DNA of 64,000 nucleotides from Bacteroidales bacterium (GTDB lineage Bacteria; Bacteroidota; Bacteroidia; Bacteroidales; UBA3663): the NCBI GenBank assembly GCA_016293065.1, contig JAEDEY010000001.1, positions 13,580-77,579 on the forward strand, read 5' to 3'. How positions within the stretch are numbered: position 1 is the stretch's first letter; the number at the start of each line of letters is the position of its first letter. The notes beneath the pieces were generated by a model. The model ran no database searches and had not been told where the DNA came from. It saw nothing but the letters and a program-made list of their open reading frames with translations. Shown here in pieces: positions 16,651 to 25,733 of the stretch. The translations under genes were made by a program, and so were the position numbers.

Positions 16651-17973
16651 TTATTGATATGCTTTGCGGTCGAGCTTGCCATTGTATGTGCGTTTGATTG
16701 CATCGACGAGTTCAATGCTTTGTGGCACCTTGTAGTTCTCGAGTCGCGCTGCTATATGCTGAACGAGCTGTTGCTTATCGAACGAGTCGGCATCTTTTGG
16801 CACTATGAGCAGACGCACTATATTGCCCATCACTGGATGGGACTTTGGCAGGCAGATACAGTCGGAGACAGCAGGGAAGGCGAGGGCTACGCTTTCGACT
16901 TCGGAAGGAGAGACCTTCAGTGCTCCAACGTTGATGACATCTCCGTCGCGTCCTTCGATGACAAGCATTCCGTCGTCGTCGATGTGAGCTAAATCGTTGG
17001 TATATATCTTACCGTCTTTCAATACATTGGCTGTGAGTTCTGGAGCATTGACATAACAGCTCATCTGTCCACCGTTCTGGCACACTACCTTGCCATCGAC
17101 AATCTCGAACGACGCATGTTTCATCGGCGTGCCACAGCAAGAGTTCTTGTGCTTGCCATCGTTGAAGTTGTAGGTGCAAATCATTCCACACTCCGACGAA
17201 GCATAGGTGTTGAAAAGTCGTGTGTGGGGTAAAGTCTCGGCAAGCATCTGCATATCGGCTGACGATATGGGAGCTCCTCCTGTCTCGATGAAATCGATCT
17301 TTTCGCACAATGCAGCCAAGCGCTTGCGTGACAGGAGCAGCAGCATACGGATGCTGGCTGGTACAAGGAAGCAAGCCGTCTTGTGTGGACCATAACCCAT
17401 AGCGTCGAAGAAGAGATTGACATCCTTCATGTCTTCGAGCACATAGAGCGTTGCACCAACCATCATTGTAGGAATAACTTTCGACCAGTTGCCCGAGTGG
17501 TTGATTGGTCCAGTGATGACAAAGGTGAGGTCAGACTTGAATCCAAGAGCGAAGACTAGATTCTCGCCATTGCAGAGGATGGCTCTACGGCTGATTAGCA
17601 CTCCCTTAGACACACCTGTCGTGCCTGTGGTATAAAGGATGTCGGAATCGGTCTTAGGGTTGAATTTCAAGCCATGGACATCTCTGCTGATTTGAAGGAA
17701 ACGTTGATCGGATACACCTTTTTCGAGCGGACAAACAACAGCGCCGAGATAATGTATGGCGAAATAGGTGACAAGATAGTCGAGCGACTGTTGCGAACGT
17801 GTCACATAGACATCGCCAGCCGACAACCCCTCGCGACGCAGTGCCTCGGCTCGTTTCAGGATTAGACTCCACAGCCTGGCATAGGTTGTTGCCTTGCCTT
17901 GTGCCACTATGGCAATCTTGTCGGGTGTATTGAGCGAATGCTCGAAGATATATTGTTCGAGGCTTTGTTTCAT
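16651..17973 (-). CDS. Acyl- or aminoacyl-adenylating ligase (AMP-dependent synthetase family)
   Basis: This 440-residue class I adenylate-forming enzyme is slightly short for the family but has all core motifs. They are the P-loop-like TTGTTGVSKG (115-124), the A5 motif YASSECG, the A7 motif NDLAHIDDDG, the A8 hinge EGRDGDVINVGALKVSPSEVE and the A10 catalytic Lys in NGKLDRKAY (K433). It should activate a carboxylic acid with ATP and load it on a thiol, most likely the acyl carrier protein encoded immediately upstream, whose gene overlaps this one by 4 bp. The acid cannot be predicted. No condensing enzyme, thioesterase or DltB-like acyltransferase is adjacent. Confidence 0.87.
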   Translation of the reverse strand: MKQSLEQYIFEHSLNTPDKIAIVAQGKATTYARLWSLILKRAEALRREGLSAGDVYVTRSQQSLDYLVTYFAIHYLGAVVCPLEKGVSDQRFLQISRDVHGLKFNPKTDSDILYTTGTTGVSKGVLISRRAILCNGENLVFALGFKSDLTFVITGPINHSGNWSKVIPTMMVGATLYVLEDMKDVNLFFDAMGYGPHKTACFLVPASIRMLLLLSRKRLAALCEKIDFIETGGAPISSADMQMLAETLPHTRLFNTYASSECGMICTYNFNDGKHKNSCCGTPMKHASFEIVDGKVVCQNGGQMSCYVNAPELTANVLKDGKIYTNDLAHIDDDGMLVIEGRDGDVINVGALKVSPSEVESVALAFPAVSDCICLPKSHPVMGNIVRLLIVPKDADSFDKQQLVQHIAARLENYKVPQSIELVDAIKRTYNGKLDRKAYQ

Positions 17974-18197
17974 TGTTTCTCAGCAAGTTTCTTTTCGACA
18001 AGGGCAACAAGAGAATCGAGCGACTTGAGGTTCTTGGGAGTAGCGTATGAGCTGTCGAGATCGATGTCGAAAGCTGCTGACAACTCCATGAGGATAGTAG
18101 TCACGCCAAGCGAGTCAAGTTCGCCGTACAGATGTTCTGATTCAATATCAACAAGTGGTAATGCCTCTTCGAGGATCTCTCTTATTCTTTCTTTCAT
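17970..18197 (-). CDS. Stand-alone acyl carrier protein
   Basis: This 75-residue acidic helical protein starts with MKERIREILEEAL. The phosphopantetheine attachment motif DSL (D28, S29, L30) lies in GELDSLGVTT. It is too divergent and in the wrong context to be the fatty-acid synthase ACP (no fab genes). The 4-bp overlap (ATGA) with the AMP-dependent ligase gene marks the two as a carrier and loading-enzyme pair. A -7 box (TATCTTTG, 18226-18233) lies about 30 bases upstream. Longer in-frame starts exist but read AT-rich intergenic sequence and were rejected. Confidence 0.9.
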   Translation of the reverse strand: MKERIREILEEALPLVDIESEHLYGELDSLGVTTILMELSAAFDIDLDSSYATPKNLKSLDSLVALVEKKLAEKQ

Positions 18198-18225
18198 ACT
18201 ATTTTGAATTTTAATAATTAATATG

Positions 18226-18233
18226 CAAAGATA
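18226..18233 (-). promoter_or_regulatory. -7 box of the ACP-ligase-hydrolase operon
   Basis: TATCTTTG on the minus strand, 29 bases ahead of the ACP start. A -33 element at standard spacing is not obvious. It lies in the 152-bp divergent region shared with the MMPL exporter gene. Confidence 0.5.
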
Positions 18234-18316
18234 AACATTTATTACAAAATATTGATGAAATAGACTATTAATTGTAGTATTTGTTGGCAAATATGATAAA
18301 TAACCCCAATTTTTGT

Positions 18317-18324
18317 TATATTTG
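18317..18324 (+). promoter_or_regulatory. -7 box of the MMPL exporter gene
   Basis: TATATTTG, 26 bases before the ATG at 18350. It excludes an ATG at 18281 as start. No good -33 element is seen. Confidence 0.5.
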
Positions 18325-18349
18325 CAGAAAAAAAAGCAAAGAAAAGAAT

Positions 18350-20803
18350 ATGAGATTTGTGTTGATAATATACGAATATCTGCAAAGGCATCGCTTTTTG
18401 TGTTTTGTCTCGCTGATAGCAATCATAAGTGTGCTTGTCATGTCGGCACTTCGTCTTGACTTCAAGGAAGACATCACCGACTTTCTGCCAACCGACAAAG
18501 ACTATCAGGAGTCGATGAAGATCTATCAGGAGGTTGTTGCAGCCGACAAGATCGTGCTACTGTTTTCGTTGGCCGATAGTTCACAACATGACCAGCAGAA
18601 GATTGTTGATGCTGTGATGAAATTCGGAGATGTTCTGGCAGAGCGCGATACATCTGGATGGATTGCGAACTATGAGCCGCATGTCGATGCAGGGCAGATT
18701 ACCGACATCTTTGATTATGTCTATGCCCATCTGCCTTATTATCTGACAGCCGATGATTATTCACGCATCGACTCGCTGTGGAACGATGATAGCTTCCTTA
18801 AAGAAAGAATGAACTGGGTTAAGGAGCAGATAGCGTCACCTGTGAGTGCCTTGTTCGAGCCGATGTATGTGCTCGATCCTTTGGGAATGGGCGAAAGCAT
18901 TGCGACGATGCTCAAAGACTTTCAGCCAGAGACGAGATATAATCAATATAACGGGTTCATTTTCACGGCCGACAATAAGAAATGCCTGGTTTCGATAAAA
19001 TCACCGTTTGGCGGAAGTGAGACCAATCTCAATGCTCAGCTTATCGCTTTGCTCAACGAAGCCAAACAAGAAATAAATGCAGATGGGATAGATGTCAGTT
19101 TTGTCGGCTCGCCTGTCATTGCTGTTGACAATGCCTCACAAATAAAGCACGACACTATCATAGCAATAGCCGTTTCGGCTGTGCTGATATTACTGCTTTT
19201 GCTCTTCACCTTTCATAATCTTCGTTCGTTGCTTCTCATTGCCATCACTACAGCCTTTGGTTTTCTCTTTGCCTTGGGAAGTATGGGGCTGTTGCGCAGC
19301 GACATTTCGCTCATCGTAGTGGGCATCGCATCTATTATCATAGGCATTGCCGTCAACTATCCTCTTCACTATGTGTGTCACCTGAAGGAATATGATAACC
19401 GACGAACATTGAAAGACCTTGTTGCTCCTTTGCTCATCGGCAATATTACAACTGTTGGCGCCTTCCTCACTCTTGTTCTTTTGGAAGCTGTTGCTATTCG
19501 CGATTTGGGTTTGTTTAGTGCGCTGATGCTCGTGGGCACAATCATCTTTGTCATCATCTTTCTTCCACAGATCAATATTATGAAATCGGGCGTACAGATC
19601 GACGATGGTGACAACCACACTTCGGCGATTACGAGACTTGTCGATCGAATCACGGCGAGCAAGATATCGGCAATAGTGATTGTGGCGTTGAGCATAGTAT
19701 TCGGTTACTTTAGTCTCGACACGCAGTTCGATACCAATATGAACCACATCAACTTCATGACCGAAGAGCAGAAGACGGAAATGGCAGTTCTCGCTTTAAT
19801 GCGTGGCGAAGCTGACGGAACGACTGTATATGTCACTTCGACAGGTAGCACATACGACGAGGCAAGCCGAGGCTTGGAGTCTCTGCATGAGGTGATTGAA
19901 AAAGAAAAGGAGAGGGGGTGCATCACTCTGGTCAAGAATCCAATACGTCTGCTTCCTTCTGTAACGATGCAGAAAGAACATCTGAGATTGTGGCACGAGT
20001 TCTGGACTAATCATGACGTGAACGATGTGTTGAGAGTTGCACAAGAAGAAGGCTTTACTGACGAAGCATTCGCTGAGTTTGCCGAAATGGCCAGGATAGA
20101 CGATTTGCCTGTGCTTGAATGGGAAGAGAACGAGATACTTATTTCGACAGTATTCACGGGCTTTGTGGGTGCTAATTCCATAGTAGCGCAGCTGACAGTG
20201 CCTGAAGAAAAGGCGGCATTGGTCGAGGATGTGATAGCAAATGCAGGAAATGGAGTTGCAGAAGTCAGGGCATTTGACCTTACTTCGCTCAATGGACGCA
20301 TTGCCAGCACTTTATCGGCTGACTTCAATTATATAGGCATAGCTTGCAGTATCATAGTATTCGTGTTCCTTTGGCTGTCGTTTGGCAGGATCGAATTAGC
20401 CATTGTGGCATTCTTGCCGATGGCATTTGGCTGGTTATGGATTTTGGGAATAATGAATCTTTGCGGAATCAGCTTCAATATTGTAAATATCATCCTTGCC
20501 ACTTTCATCTTCGGACAGGGCGACGACTATACCATATTCATCACCGAAGGCTTAATCAAGGACTATCGCAGTGGAGGCAAGATACTTATTTCATACCAGA
20601 AGAGCATCATTCTCTCGGCTCTCATCATGTTTGTCGGCATCGGTTCGCTCATCTTTGCCAAGCATCCAGCCATGCATTCGCTTGCCGAAGTGACCATCAT
20701 AGGCATGGCGGTGGTGGTGCTGATGGCATGGATAGTACCACCAATAGCATTCAACCTCTTTGTCAAATATGACAAGAGGTTGAGAGAGTATCTTAAGAGA
20801 TAA
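18350..20803 (+). CDS. MMPL/RND superfamily exporter
   Basis: This 817-residue inner-membrane protein has the RND layout in duplicate: TM1 (about 13-33), a periplasmic domain, then a block of five helices (about 275-420), followed by a second TM, periplasmic and TM set (about 455-810). LRLDFKEDITDFLPTDKDYQES after TM1 and AVNYPLHYVCHLKEY in the first TM block are typical of the COG4258-type predicted exporters related to MMPL and HpnN. These export lipids, polyenes or other hydrophobic compounds. It is transcribed divergently from the ACP-ligase operon and may export that pathway's product (inference). The gene ends 3 bases from the convergent deoxynucleoside kinase gene. Confidence 0.87.
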   Translation: MRFVLIIYEYLQRHRFLCFVSLIAIISVLVMSALRLDFKEDITDFLPTDKDYQESMKIYQEVVAADKIVLLFSLADSSQHDQQKIVDAVMKFGDVLAERDTSGWIANYEPHVDAGQITDIFDYVYAHLPYYLTADDYSRIDSLWNDDSFLKERMNWVKEQIASPVSALFEPMYVLDPLGMGESIATMLKDFQPETRYNQYNGFIFTADNKKCLVSIKSPFGGSETNLNAQLIALLNEAKQEINADGIDVSFVGSPVIAVDNASQIKHDTIIAIAVSAVLILLLLLFTFHNLRSLLLIAITTAFGFLFALGSMGLLRSDISLIVVGIASIIIGIAVNYPLHYVCHLKEYDNRRTLKDLVAPLLIGNITTVGAFLTLVLLEAVAIRDLGLFSALMLVGTIIFVIIFLPQINIMKSGVQIDDGDNHTSAITRLVDRITASKISAIVIVALSIVFGYFSLDTQFDTNMNHINFMTEEQKTEMAVLALMRGEADGTTVYVTSTGSTYDEASRGLESLHEVIEKEKERGCITLVKNPIRLLPSVTMQKEHLRLWHEFWTNHDVNDVLRVAQEEGFTDEAFAEFAEMARIDDLPVLEWEENEILISTVFTGFVGANSIVAQLTVPEEKAALVEDVIANAGNGVAEVRAFDLTSLNGRIASTLSADFNYIGIACSIIVFVFLWLSFGRIELAIVAFLPMAFGWLWILGIMNLCGISFNIVNIILATFIFGQGDDYTIFITEGLIKDYRSGGKILISYQKSIILSALIMFVGIGSLIFAKHPAMHSLAEVTIIGMAVVVLMAWIVPPIAFNLFVKYDKRLREYLKR

Positions 20804-20806
20804 GAA

Positions 20807-21421
20807 TCAGAAGAGGCCGAAGAGTAATCTGTCTATCTTGTCAGTAATGACCGAAAAATCTGAAGGATTCTCTTTGAAATCAAGATTATCGACATTAATT
20901 GTCAAGACCTTGCCCTTGTATTTGTTGAAGATGAAGTCTTCGTACCGCTTATTGAGGTTGGTGAGATATTCGATCGAGATTGTCTGCTCATAGTCTCTTC
21001 CTCGTTTCTGGATATTGGCAACAAGGTGAGGAACTGATGCTTGCAGATATATCATGAAGTCGGGATAATCAACGAGGTTGGTCATCTGTTCAAACAGTTC
21101 CATATATGTGTCGAAATCTCTTTCCGAGAGATTTCCCATTGCCCTGTTGTTGGCAGTGAAGACATATACACCCTCGTAGATCGAACGGTCTTGAACCACG
21201 GTATCCTTATGCTTTGCAATCTCAAGAATATCTCTGAAGCGGTGTTTCAGGAAGAAAATTTCGAGATTGAAGCACCAGCGCTTCATGTCCTTGTAATAAT
21301 CTTCGATATAAGGATTGTTGTCTATTTCCTCGAAACGCGGAATCCAGTTATAATGTTTGCAAAGCATCTTGGTTAGGGTTGTCTTTCCTGACCCGATGTT
21401 TCCGGCAATTGCGATGTGCAT
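20807..21421 (-). CDS. Deoxynucleoside kinase (dAK/dGK/dCK-like)
   Basis: This 204-residue cytoplasmic kinase phosphorylates deoxynucleosides for nucleotide salvage. The P-loop GNIGSGKTT is at residues 7-15. The family motif QDRSIYEG carries the DRS triad near residue 98, and the lid region has KRGRDYE. In this family the substrate (dA, dG or dC) depends on few pocket residues and was not assigned. It starts 8 bases after the recQ gene and shares its transcript direction. Confidence 0.9.
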   Translation of the reverse strand: MHIAIAGNIGSGKTTLTKMLCKHYNWIPRFEEIDNNPYIEDYYKDMKRWCFNLEIFFLKHRFRDILEIAKHKDTVVQDRSIYEGVYVFTANNRAMGNLSERDFDTYMELFEQMTNLVDYPDFMIYLQASVPHLVANIQKRGRDYEQTISIEYLTNLNKRYEDFIFNKYKGKVLTINVDNLDFKENPSDFSVITDKIDRLLFGLF

Positions 21422-21429
21422 GGTCGATG

Positions 21430-23610
21430 TTAATTGGCTATTTCAGAAATGAACTTGATACGCACCAAGCGGATTTCGCGATCTTCATAGACGCTGCCCA
21501 TCTCCTTGTAAGCTGCTTCAAGGTTATCGTCTTGAGACTCCTTAAAGTACTGATAGAGTTCTTCTACGTCTTCCGGATCCATGACATCGGCAAGGAAATA
21601 GTCGATATTCAGGCGCGTACCACTTGAGATGATAGCTTCTATCTCGGTAAGCAAGTCATCAAAATCGACGTGCAGCGATTCTGCAATATCGTCGAGAGGA
21701 ATACGTCGGTCGATAGATTGAATGATAGATACCTTTATCTTCGACTTATTAGCCACAGTGCGCACACGGAAGTCCTCTGGACGTTCTATTTCGTTTTCGT
21801 CGCAGTGTTTCTTGATGAGGCTGCAGAACTCCTCGCCATATCGCTTTGCCTTTCCTGCTCCCACACCAGGTACATTCTGAAGTTCCTCGATGGTGATAGG
21901 ATAGGTGGTAGCCATAGCTTCGAGCGACGGATCCTGGAAGATGACATAAGGAGGCAGGTTGAGACGCTTAGCCACTTCCTTGCGCAGATCCTTGAGCATA
22001 CCATAGAGAGCCTCGTCGGCAGCAGCCGAAGCGCCATTGCCCTTGAGTTCTACTTCGTCGGCATCTTCTTCGTCGTCCGACTCTACTACTATATTGAACG
22101 ACTTGGGGTTAGACAGGAATCGCTTACCGGCAGCTGTTACCTTGATCAAGCCGTATGACTCAATCTCGCGGTTGAGATACTTTGCCACCAAAGCCTGACG
22201 GATCACACTATGCCAAAGGTCGGCTGGCTCATCGTTGCCAGTACCGAAACATTCGAGCTGGTCGTGTTTGTTGAATGCCACCTCGTCAGTCTTGATACCC
22301 TCCATAACCGTCACGATGTAGTCTTGCTTGCATTTCTCTTTTAGCTGCAAAACAGTCTCGAGCACGGCACATAGCAATTCTTTTGCCTCGATGTGTTTCT
22401 TTGGCTTACGGCAGTTGTCGCAGTTGCCACATTCTTCTTCCTTATAGTCTTCTCCGAAATAGTGGAGGAGAGCCTTGCGTCGGCACATGCTTGTTTCGGC
22501 ATAAGCCTGAGTCTCGCGCAGGAGCAACTTGCCAATTTCCTTTTCCGAATCGACCTTGTTTTGCATGAACTTCTCGAGTTTGAAAAGGTCTTTGTCGCTA
22601 TAGAAAGAGATACATTCTCCTTCGCCACCGTCGCGGCCGGCTCGACCTGTCTCCTGATAATAGCCTTCGAGACTCTTTGGCATATCATAATGAATTACAT
22701 AACGCACATCAGGTTTGTCAATGCCCATGCCGAATGCGATGGTTGCCACTATCACATCGACACGTTCCATGAGGAAGTCATCCTGATATTGCGTACGGGT
22801 GTCGCTGTCCATACCTGCATGATACGGACGGCACGAGATATTGTTGGCAACCAGAACCTCGGCAAGTTCCTCGACTTTCTTGCGGCTCAGGCAATAGATG
22901 ATGCCCGATTTGCCAGAATGTTGCTTGATATATTTAATAATGTCTCGATCGATATTGTCTGTCTTATGGCGTACTTCATAATAAAGGTTCGGACGGTTGA
23001 ACGAAGACTTGAAAGTAGAAGCCTTCTGGATTCCGAGATTCTTCATGATATCGTGTTGCACCTTGACAGTTGCCGTTGCAGTGAGAGCAATGACAGGACG
23101 TTGTCCAATCTTGTTTATTACAGGACGGATATTTCGGTATTCAGGACGGAAATCGTGCCCCCATTCCGAGATGCAATGAGCCTCGTCGATTGCAAAGAAC
23201 GACACCTTGATAGAACTGAGGAACTCGATGTTTTCAGGCTTGTTGAGAGACTCTGGCGCTACATACAGAAGCTTAGTCTTGCCCGAAACAATATCGGCCT
23301 TGACTTGGTCGATAGCCGTCTTGGTGAGTGAAGAATTAATGAAATGAGCCACATTGTCATCTTCGCTGAAGTTACGCATTGCATCTACCTGATTTTTCAT
23401 CAGGGCTATCAGAGGCGATATGACTATGGCTGTACCCTCCATCAACAACGATGGAAGCTGATAACACAAGGATTTGCCGCCACCGGTAGGCATGAGCACA
23501 AATGTGTCGTTGCCATCCATGAGGTTGCGTATGATAGCTTCTTGATTGCCTTTAAAATTGTCAAAACCGAAATGTAGTTTTAAACTCTGTTGCAAATTTT
23601 TATCTGCCAT
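21430..23610 (-). CDS. recQ: ATP-dependent DNA helicase RecQ
   Basis: This 726-residue 3'-5' helicase works in recombination and repair. Helicase motifs include GGGKSLCYQLP (motif I), DEAHCISEWGHDFR (motif II with the aromatic loop) and QETGRAGRDG (motif VI). The RQC zinc site CRRKALLHYFGEDYKEEECGNCDNC is cut here into its four Cys (CRR..ECGNCDNC), then comes a winged helix and an HRDC domain (about 530-610). An extra C-terminal region of about 110 residues is typical of Bacteroidales RecQ. The start MADKNLQQ was chosen because the promoter at 23650-23681 makes the ATG at 23652 untranscribed. Confidence 0.95.
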   Translation of the reverse strand: MADKNLQQSLKLHFGFDNFKGNQEAIIRNLMDGNDTFVLMPTGGGKSLCYQLPSLLMEGTAIVISPLIALMKNQVDAMRNFSEDDNVAHFINSSLTKTAIDQVKADIVSGKTKLLYVAPESLNKPENIEFLSSIKVSFFAIDEAHCISEWGHDFRPEYRNIRPVINKIGQRPVIALTATATVKVQHDIMKNLGIQKASTFKSSFNRPNLYYEVRHKTDNIDRDIIKYIKQHSGKSGIIYCLSRKKVEELAEVLVANNISCRPYHAGMDSDTRTQYQDDFLMERVDVIVATIAFGMGIDKPDVRYVIHYDMPKSLEGYYQETGRAGRDGGEGECISFYSDKDLFKLEKFMQNKVDSEKEIGKLLLRETQAYAETSMCRRKALLHYFGEDYKEEECGNCDNCRKPKKHIEAKELLCAVLETVLQLKEKCKQDYIVTVMEGIKTDEVAFNKHDQLECFGTGNDEPADLWHSVIRQALVAKYLNREIESYGLIKVTAAGKRFLSNPKSFNIVVESDDEEDADEVELKGNGASAAADEALYGMLKDLRKEVAKRLNLPPYVIFQDPSLEAMATTYPITIEELQNVPGVGAGKAKRYGEEFCSLIKKHCDENEIERPEDFRVRTVANKSKIKVSIIQSIDRRIPLDDIAESLHVDFDDLLTEIEAIISSGTRLNIDYFLADVMDPEDVEELYQYFKESQDDNLEAAYKEMGSVYEDREIRLVRIKFISEIAN

Positions 23611-23649
23611 TGTTTCAATATTGCTTTGCTTGCATTTATTTTTATATGG

Positions 23650-23681
23650 CAAATATATATATTGTTTTATTTATCTCCAAA
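23650..23681 (-). promoter_or_regulatory. Promoter of recQ
   Basis: On the minus strand TTTG (23678-23681), 20 bp, then TATATTTG (23650-23657). This is a full match to the Bacteroidota promoter and predicts a start near 23643. Confidence 0.82.
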
Positions 23682-23705
23682 TAAAAATTACAAAAAAAAT
23701 GATTT

Positions 23706-23745
23706 TAAAAATAAAAAACCGCAAAATCACTTACAATTCTGCGGT
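23706..23745 (-). terminator. Intrinsic terminator of the second ABC-F gene
   Basis: On the minus strand the stem ACCGCA (23740-23745) / TGCGGT (23718-23723) is followed by TTTTT and an AT-rich tail, 20 bases after the ABC-F stop codon. Confidence 0.75.
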
Positions 23746-23765
23746 ATCACTATCAAACGATGATG

Positions 23766-25709
23766 TTATTTGATGTTTTCGAGCTGTTCAGAAGCCTCCA
23801 TCCATTGTTCGGTCACGCTTTCGAGTTCCGATCGCAATTCGCTGTGGCGTACATATAGCGTATGGTCGTAACTGCCTTCTGGATCTATCATCTTCTGCTC
23901 AATCTCTGCAATCTTCTGCTCGAGTTTTGCTATTTTTTCTTCGGCATATTTCACCGTTTTCTCAAGCTGGTTTCTACGTCGTTTGAGTTCTTTCTGTTCC
24001 TCGAAGTTCTTTGCTTCAGCAGGCACATTGTTAATAGAAACCTCTGGCGAATTGCGTTTGCCATCTGAGGGTCTGTCTTTCTTTTCAAGTTCCTGCAGTG
24101 AGTCGAGGTTCTTCTTTTCGAGATAATCGTATATGCCACCAAGGTGTTCCTGTACACGTTGCTTTCCGAACTCATATACCTTGGTTACCAATCCGTCGAG
24201 GAAGTCTCGGTCGTGACTGACGATGATGGCTGTGCCGTCGAAAGCCTTAATGGCATCTTTGAGCACTTGTTTGCTCGAAATGTCAAGATGGTTGGTCGGC
24301 TCATCAAGAATGAGCAGATTGACGGTTTCGAGCAGAAGACGTATCATCGCCAATCGGCTTCGCTCGCCACCCGACAATACCTTCACTTTCTTGTCGATGT
24401 TATCGCCACCAAACATGAATGCTCCGAGAATGTCCTTGATGCGTGTGCGAATGTCGCCCACTGCCACACGGTCGATGGTGTCGAATACGGTCAATTCCTC
24501 GTCGAGAAGCTGAGCCTGATTCTGGGCAAAATAGCCAATCTTGACACCATGCCCGATTTTTAATATACCGTTATATGGTATCTGGTCCATTATACATTTC
24601 ACCAATGTTGACTTTCCCTCACCATTGCGACCGACAAATGCAACTTTCTCGCCTCGACGTATCATAAATTCTACATCTTTGAAGATAAGATGGTCGCCAT
24701 ACGACTTTTCGACACCTTCGCATATCACGGGGAAGTCGCCCGATCGAGGTGCTGGAGGGAATTTGAGGTTAAGGCGAGAGTTATCGACTTCGTCTATCTC
24801 GATAGGCACAATCTTTTCAAGTTGTTTGATGCGGCTTTGCACCTGTATCGCTTTGGTAGCCTGATAGCGGAATCGTTCGATAAATTCACGTGTCTCTTCA
24901 ATCATCTTCTGCTGATTTTCGTAAGCACGACGCTGTTGTTCAATTCGTTCGGCATGTAGCACCACATACCGGCTGTAATTCACATTGTAGTCGTGGATTG
25001 TACCGCATGTTATCTCGATAGTCCTGTTTGTCACATTGTCGAGAAAAGCTCGGTCGTGACTGATCAGCAAGACCGTAGAGCTGCTCGTGGTCAAGAATTT
25101 TTCGAGCCATTGTATTGACTCGATGTCGAGGTGGTTGGTTGGCTCGTCAAGAAGCAGAAGGTCAGGACGTTGCAAAAGAATCTTGGCAAGTTCGATACGC
25201 ATACGCCAACCACCCGAGAATTCGCTCGTTGTGCGATCGAAATCTTTGCGTTCGAAACCGAGACCGAGCAAAGTCTTTTCTATCTCTGCATCACGGTTGT
25301 TTGAATTGATCATTGAGAGCTGTTCGTTGAGATTGGTCATCTCTTCAATCAGCTCCTGATATTCGGCACTTTCATAGTCAGTTCGGTCGGCAAGCTGCTG
25401 GTTCAGGCTGTCTAGGTGCTGTTCGAGTGTGATAGTATCGGAAAACGCTTTTTCAGTCTCCTGTCTAACAGTCAGCGAGTCGCTAAGCACCATGACCTGA
25501 GGAAGATAACCTATTGACAGTTCTTTAGGTTTGCTGACACGTCCGCTGGTAGGTTGTTGCAAACCTGCAATGATTTTGAGCATAGTGCTTTTGCCCGCAC
25601 CATTTTTACCGACAAGAGCAATGCGATCATGACGGTTTATTACATAAGAAACATCGGTGAAAAGAGGTTTGACACCAAATTCCACCGAAAGTTTATCAAT
25701 TAAAATCAT
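23766..25709 (-). CDS. ABC-F family ATPase (YdiF/YheS-like)
   Basis: This 647-residue protein has tandem ABC domains and no membrane helices. Domain 1 has GKNGAGKST, EFSGGWRMRIELA and LLLLDEPTNHLD. Domain 2 has GRNGEGKST, LSGGERSRLAM and LLILDEPTNHLD. The GGWRMR form of the first signature, the linker YENQQKMIEETREFIERFR and the long charged C-terminal coiled coil (about 530-647) fit the YheS/YdiF branch of ribosome-binding ABC-F factors rather than Uup. A role in translation on stalled ribosomes is likely by family. It lies 24 bases downstream of rho on the same strand and ends in a terminator. Confidence 0.9.
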   Translation of the reverse strand: MILIDKLSVEFGVKPLFTDVSYVINRHDRIALVGKNGAGKSTMLKIIAGLQQPTSGRVSKPKELSIGYLPQVMVLSDSLTVRQETEKAFSDTITLEQHLDSLNQQLADRTDYESAEYQELIEEMTNLNEQLSMINSNNRDAEIEKTLLGLGFERKDFDRTTSEFSGGWRMRIELAKILLQRPDLLLLDEPTNHLDIESIQWLEKFLTTSSSTVLLISHDRAFLDNVTNRTIEITCGTIHDYNVNYSRYVVLHAERIEQQRRAYENQQKMIEETREFIERFRYQATKAIQVQSRIKQLEKIVPIEIDEVDNSRLNLKFPPAPRSGDFPVICEGVEKSYGDHLIFKDVEFMIRRGEKVAFVGRNGEGKSTLVKCIMDQIPYNGILKIGHGVKIGYFAQNQAQLLDEELTVFDTIDRVAVGDIRTRIKDILGAFMFGGDNIDKKVKVLSGGERSRLAMIRLLLETVNLLILDEPTNHLDISSKQVLKDAIKAFDGTAIIVSHDRDFLDGLVTKVYEFGKQRVQEHLGGIYDYLEKKNLDSLQELEKKDRPSDGKRNSPEVSINNVPAEAKNFEEQKELKRRRNQLEKTVKYAEEKIAKLEQKIAEIEQKMIDPEGSYDHTLYVRHSELRSELESVTEQWMEASEQLENIK

Positions 25710-25733
25710 ATCTTGAGAAACAATTCATAATCA

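Noticed and set aside
17970..18197. Fatty-acid synthesis acyl carrier protein (acpP)
   Set aside because: The sequence is divergent, no fab genes are near, and the 4-bp overlap with a ligase points to a dedicated carrier.
22393..23331. 312-codon open frame on the plus strand
   Set aside because: It is antisense to recQ helicase motifs; the translated sequence has no family features.
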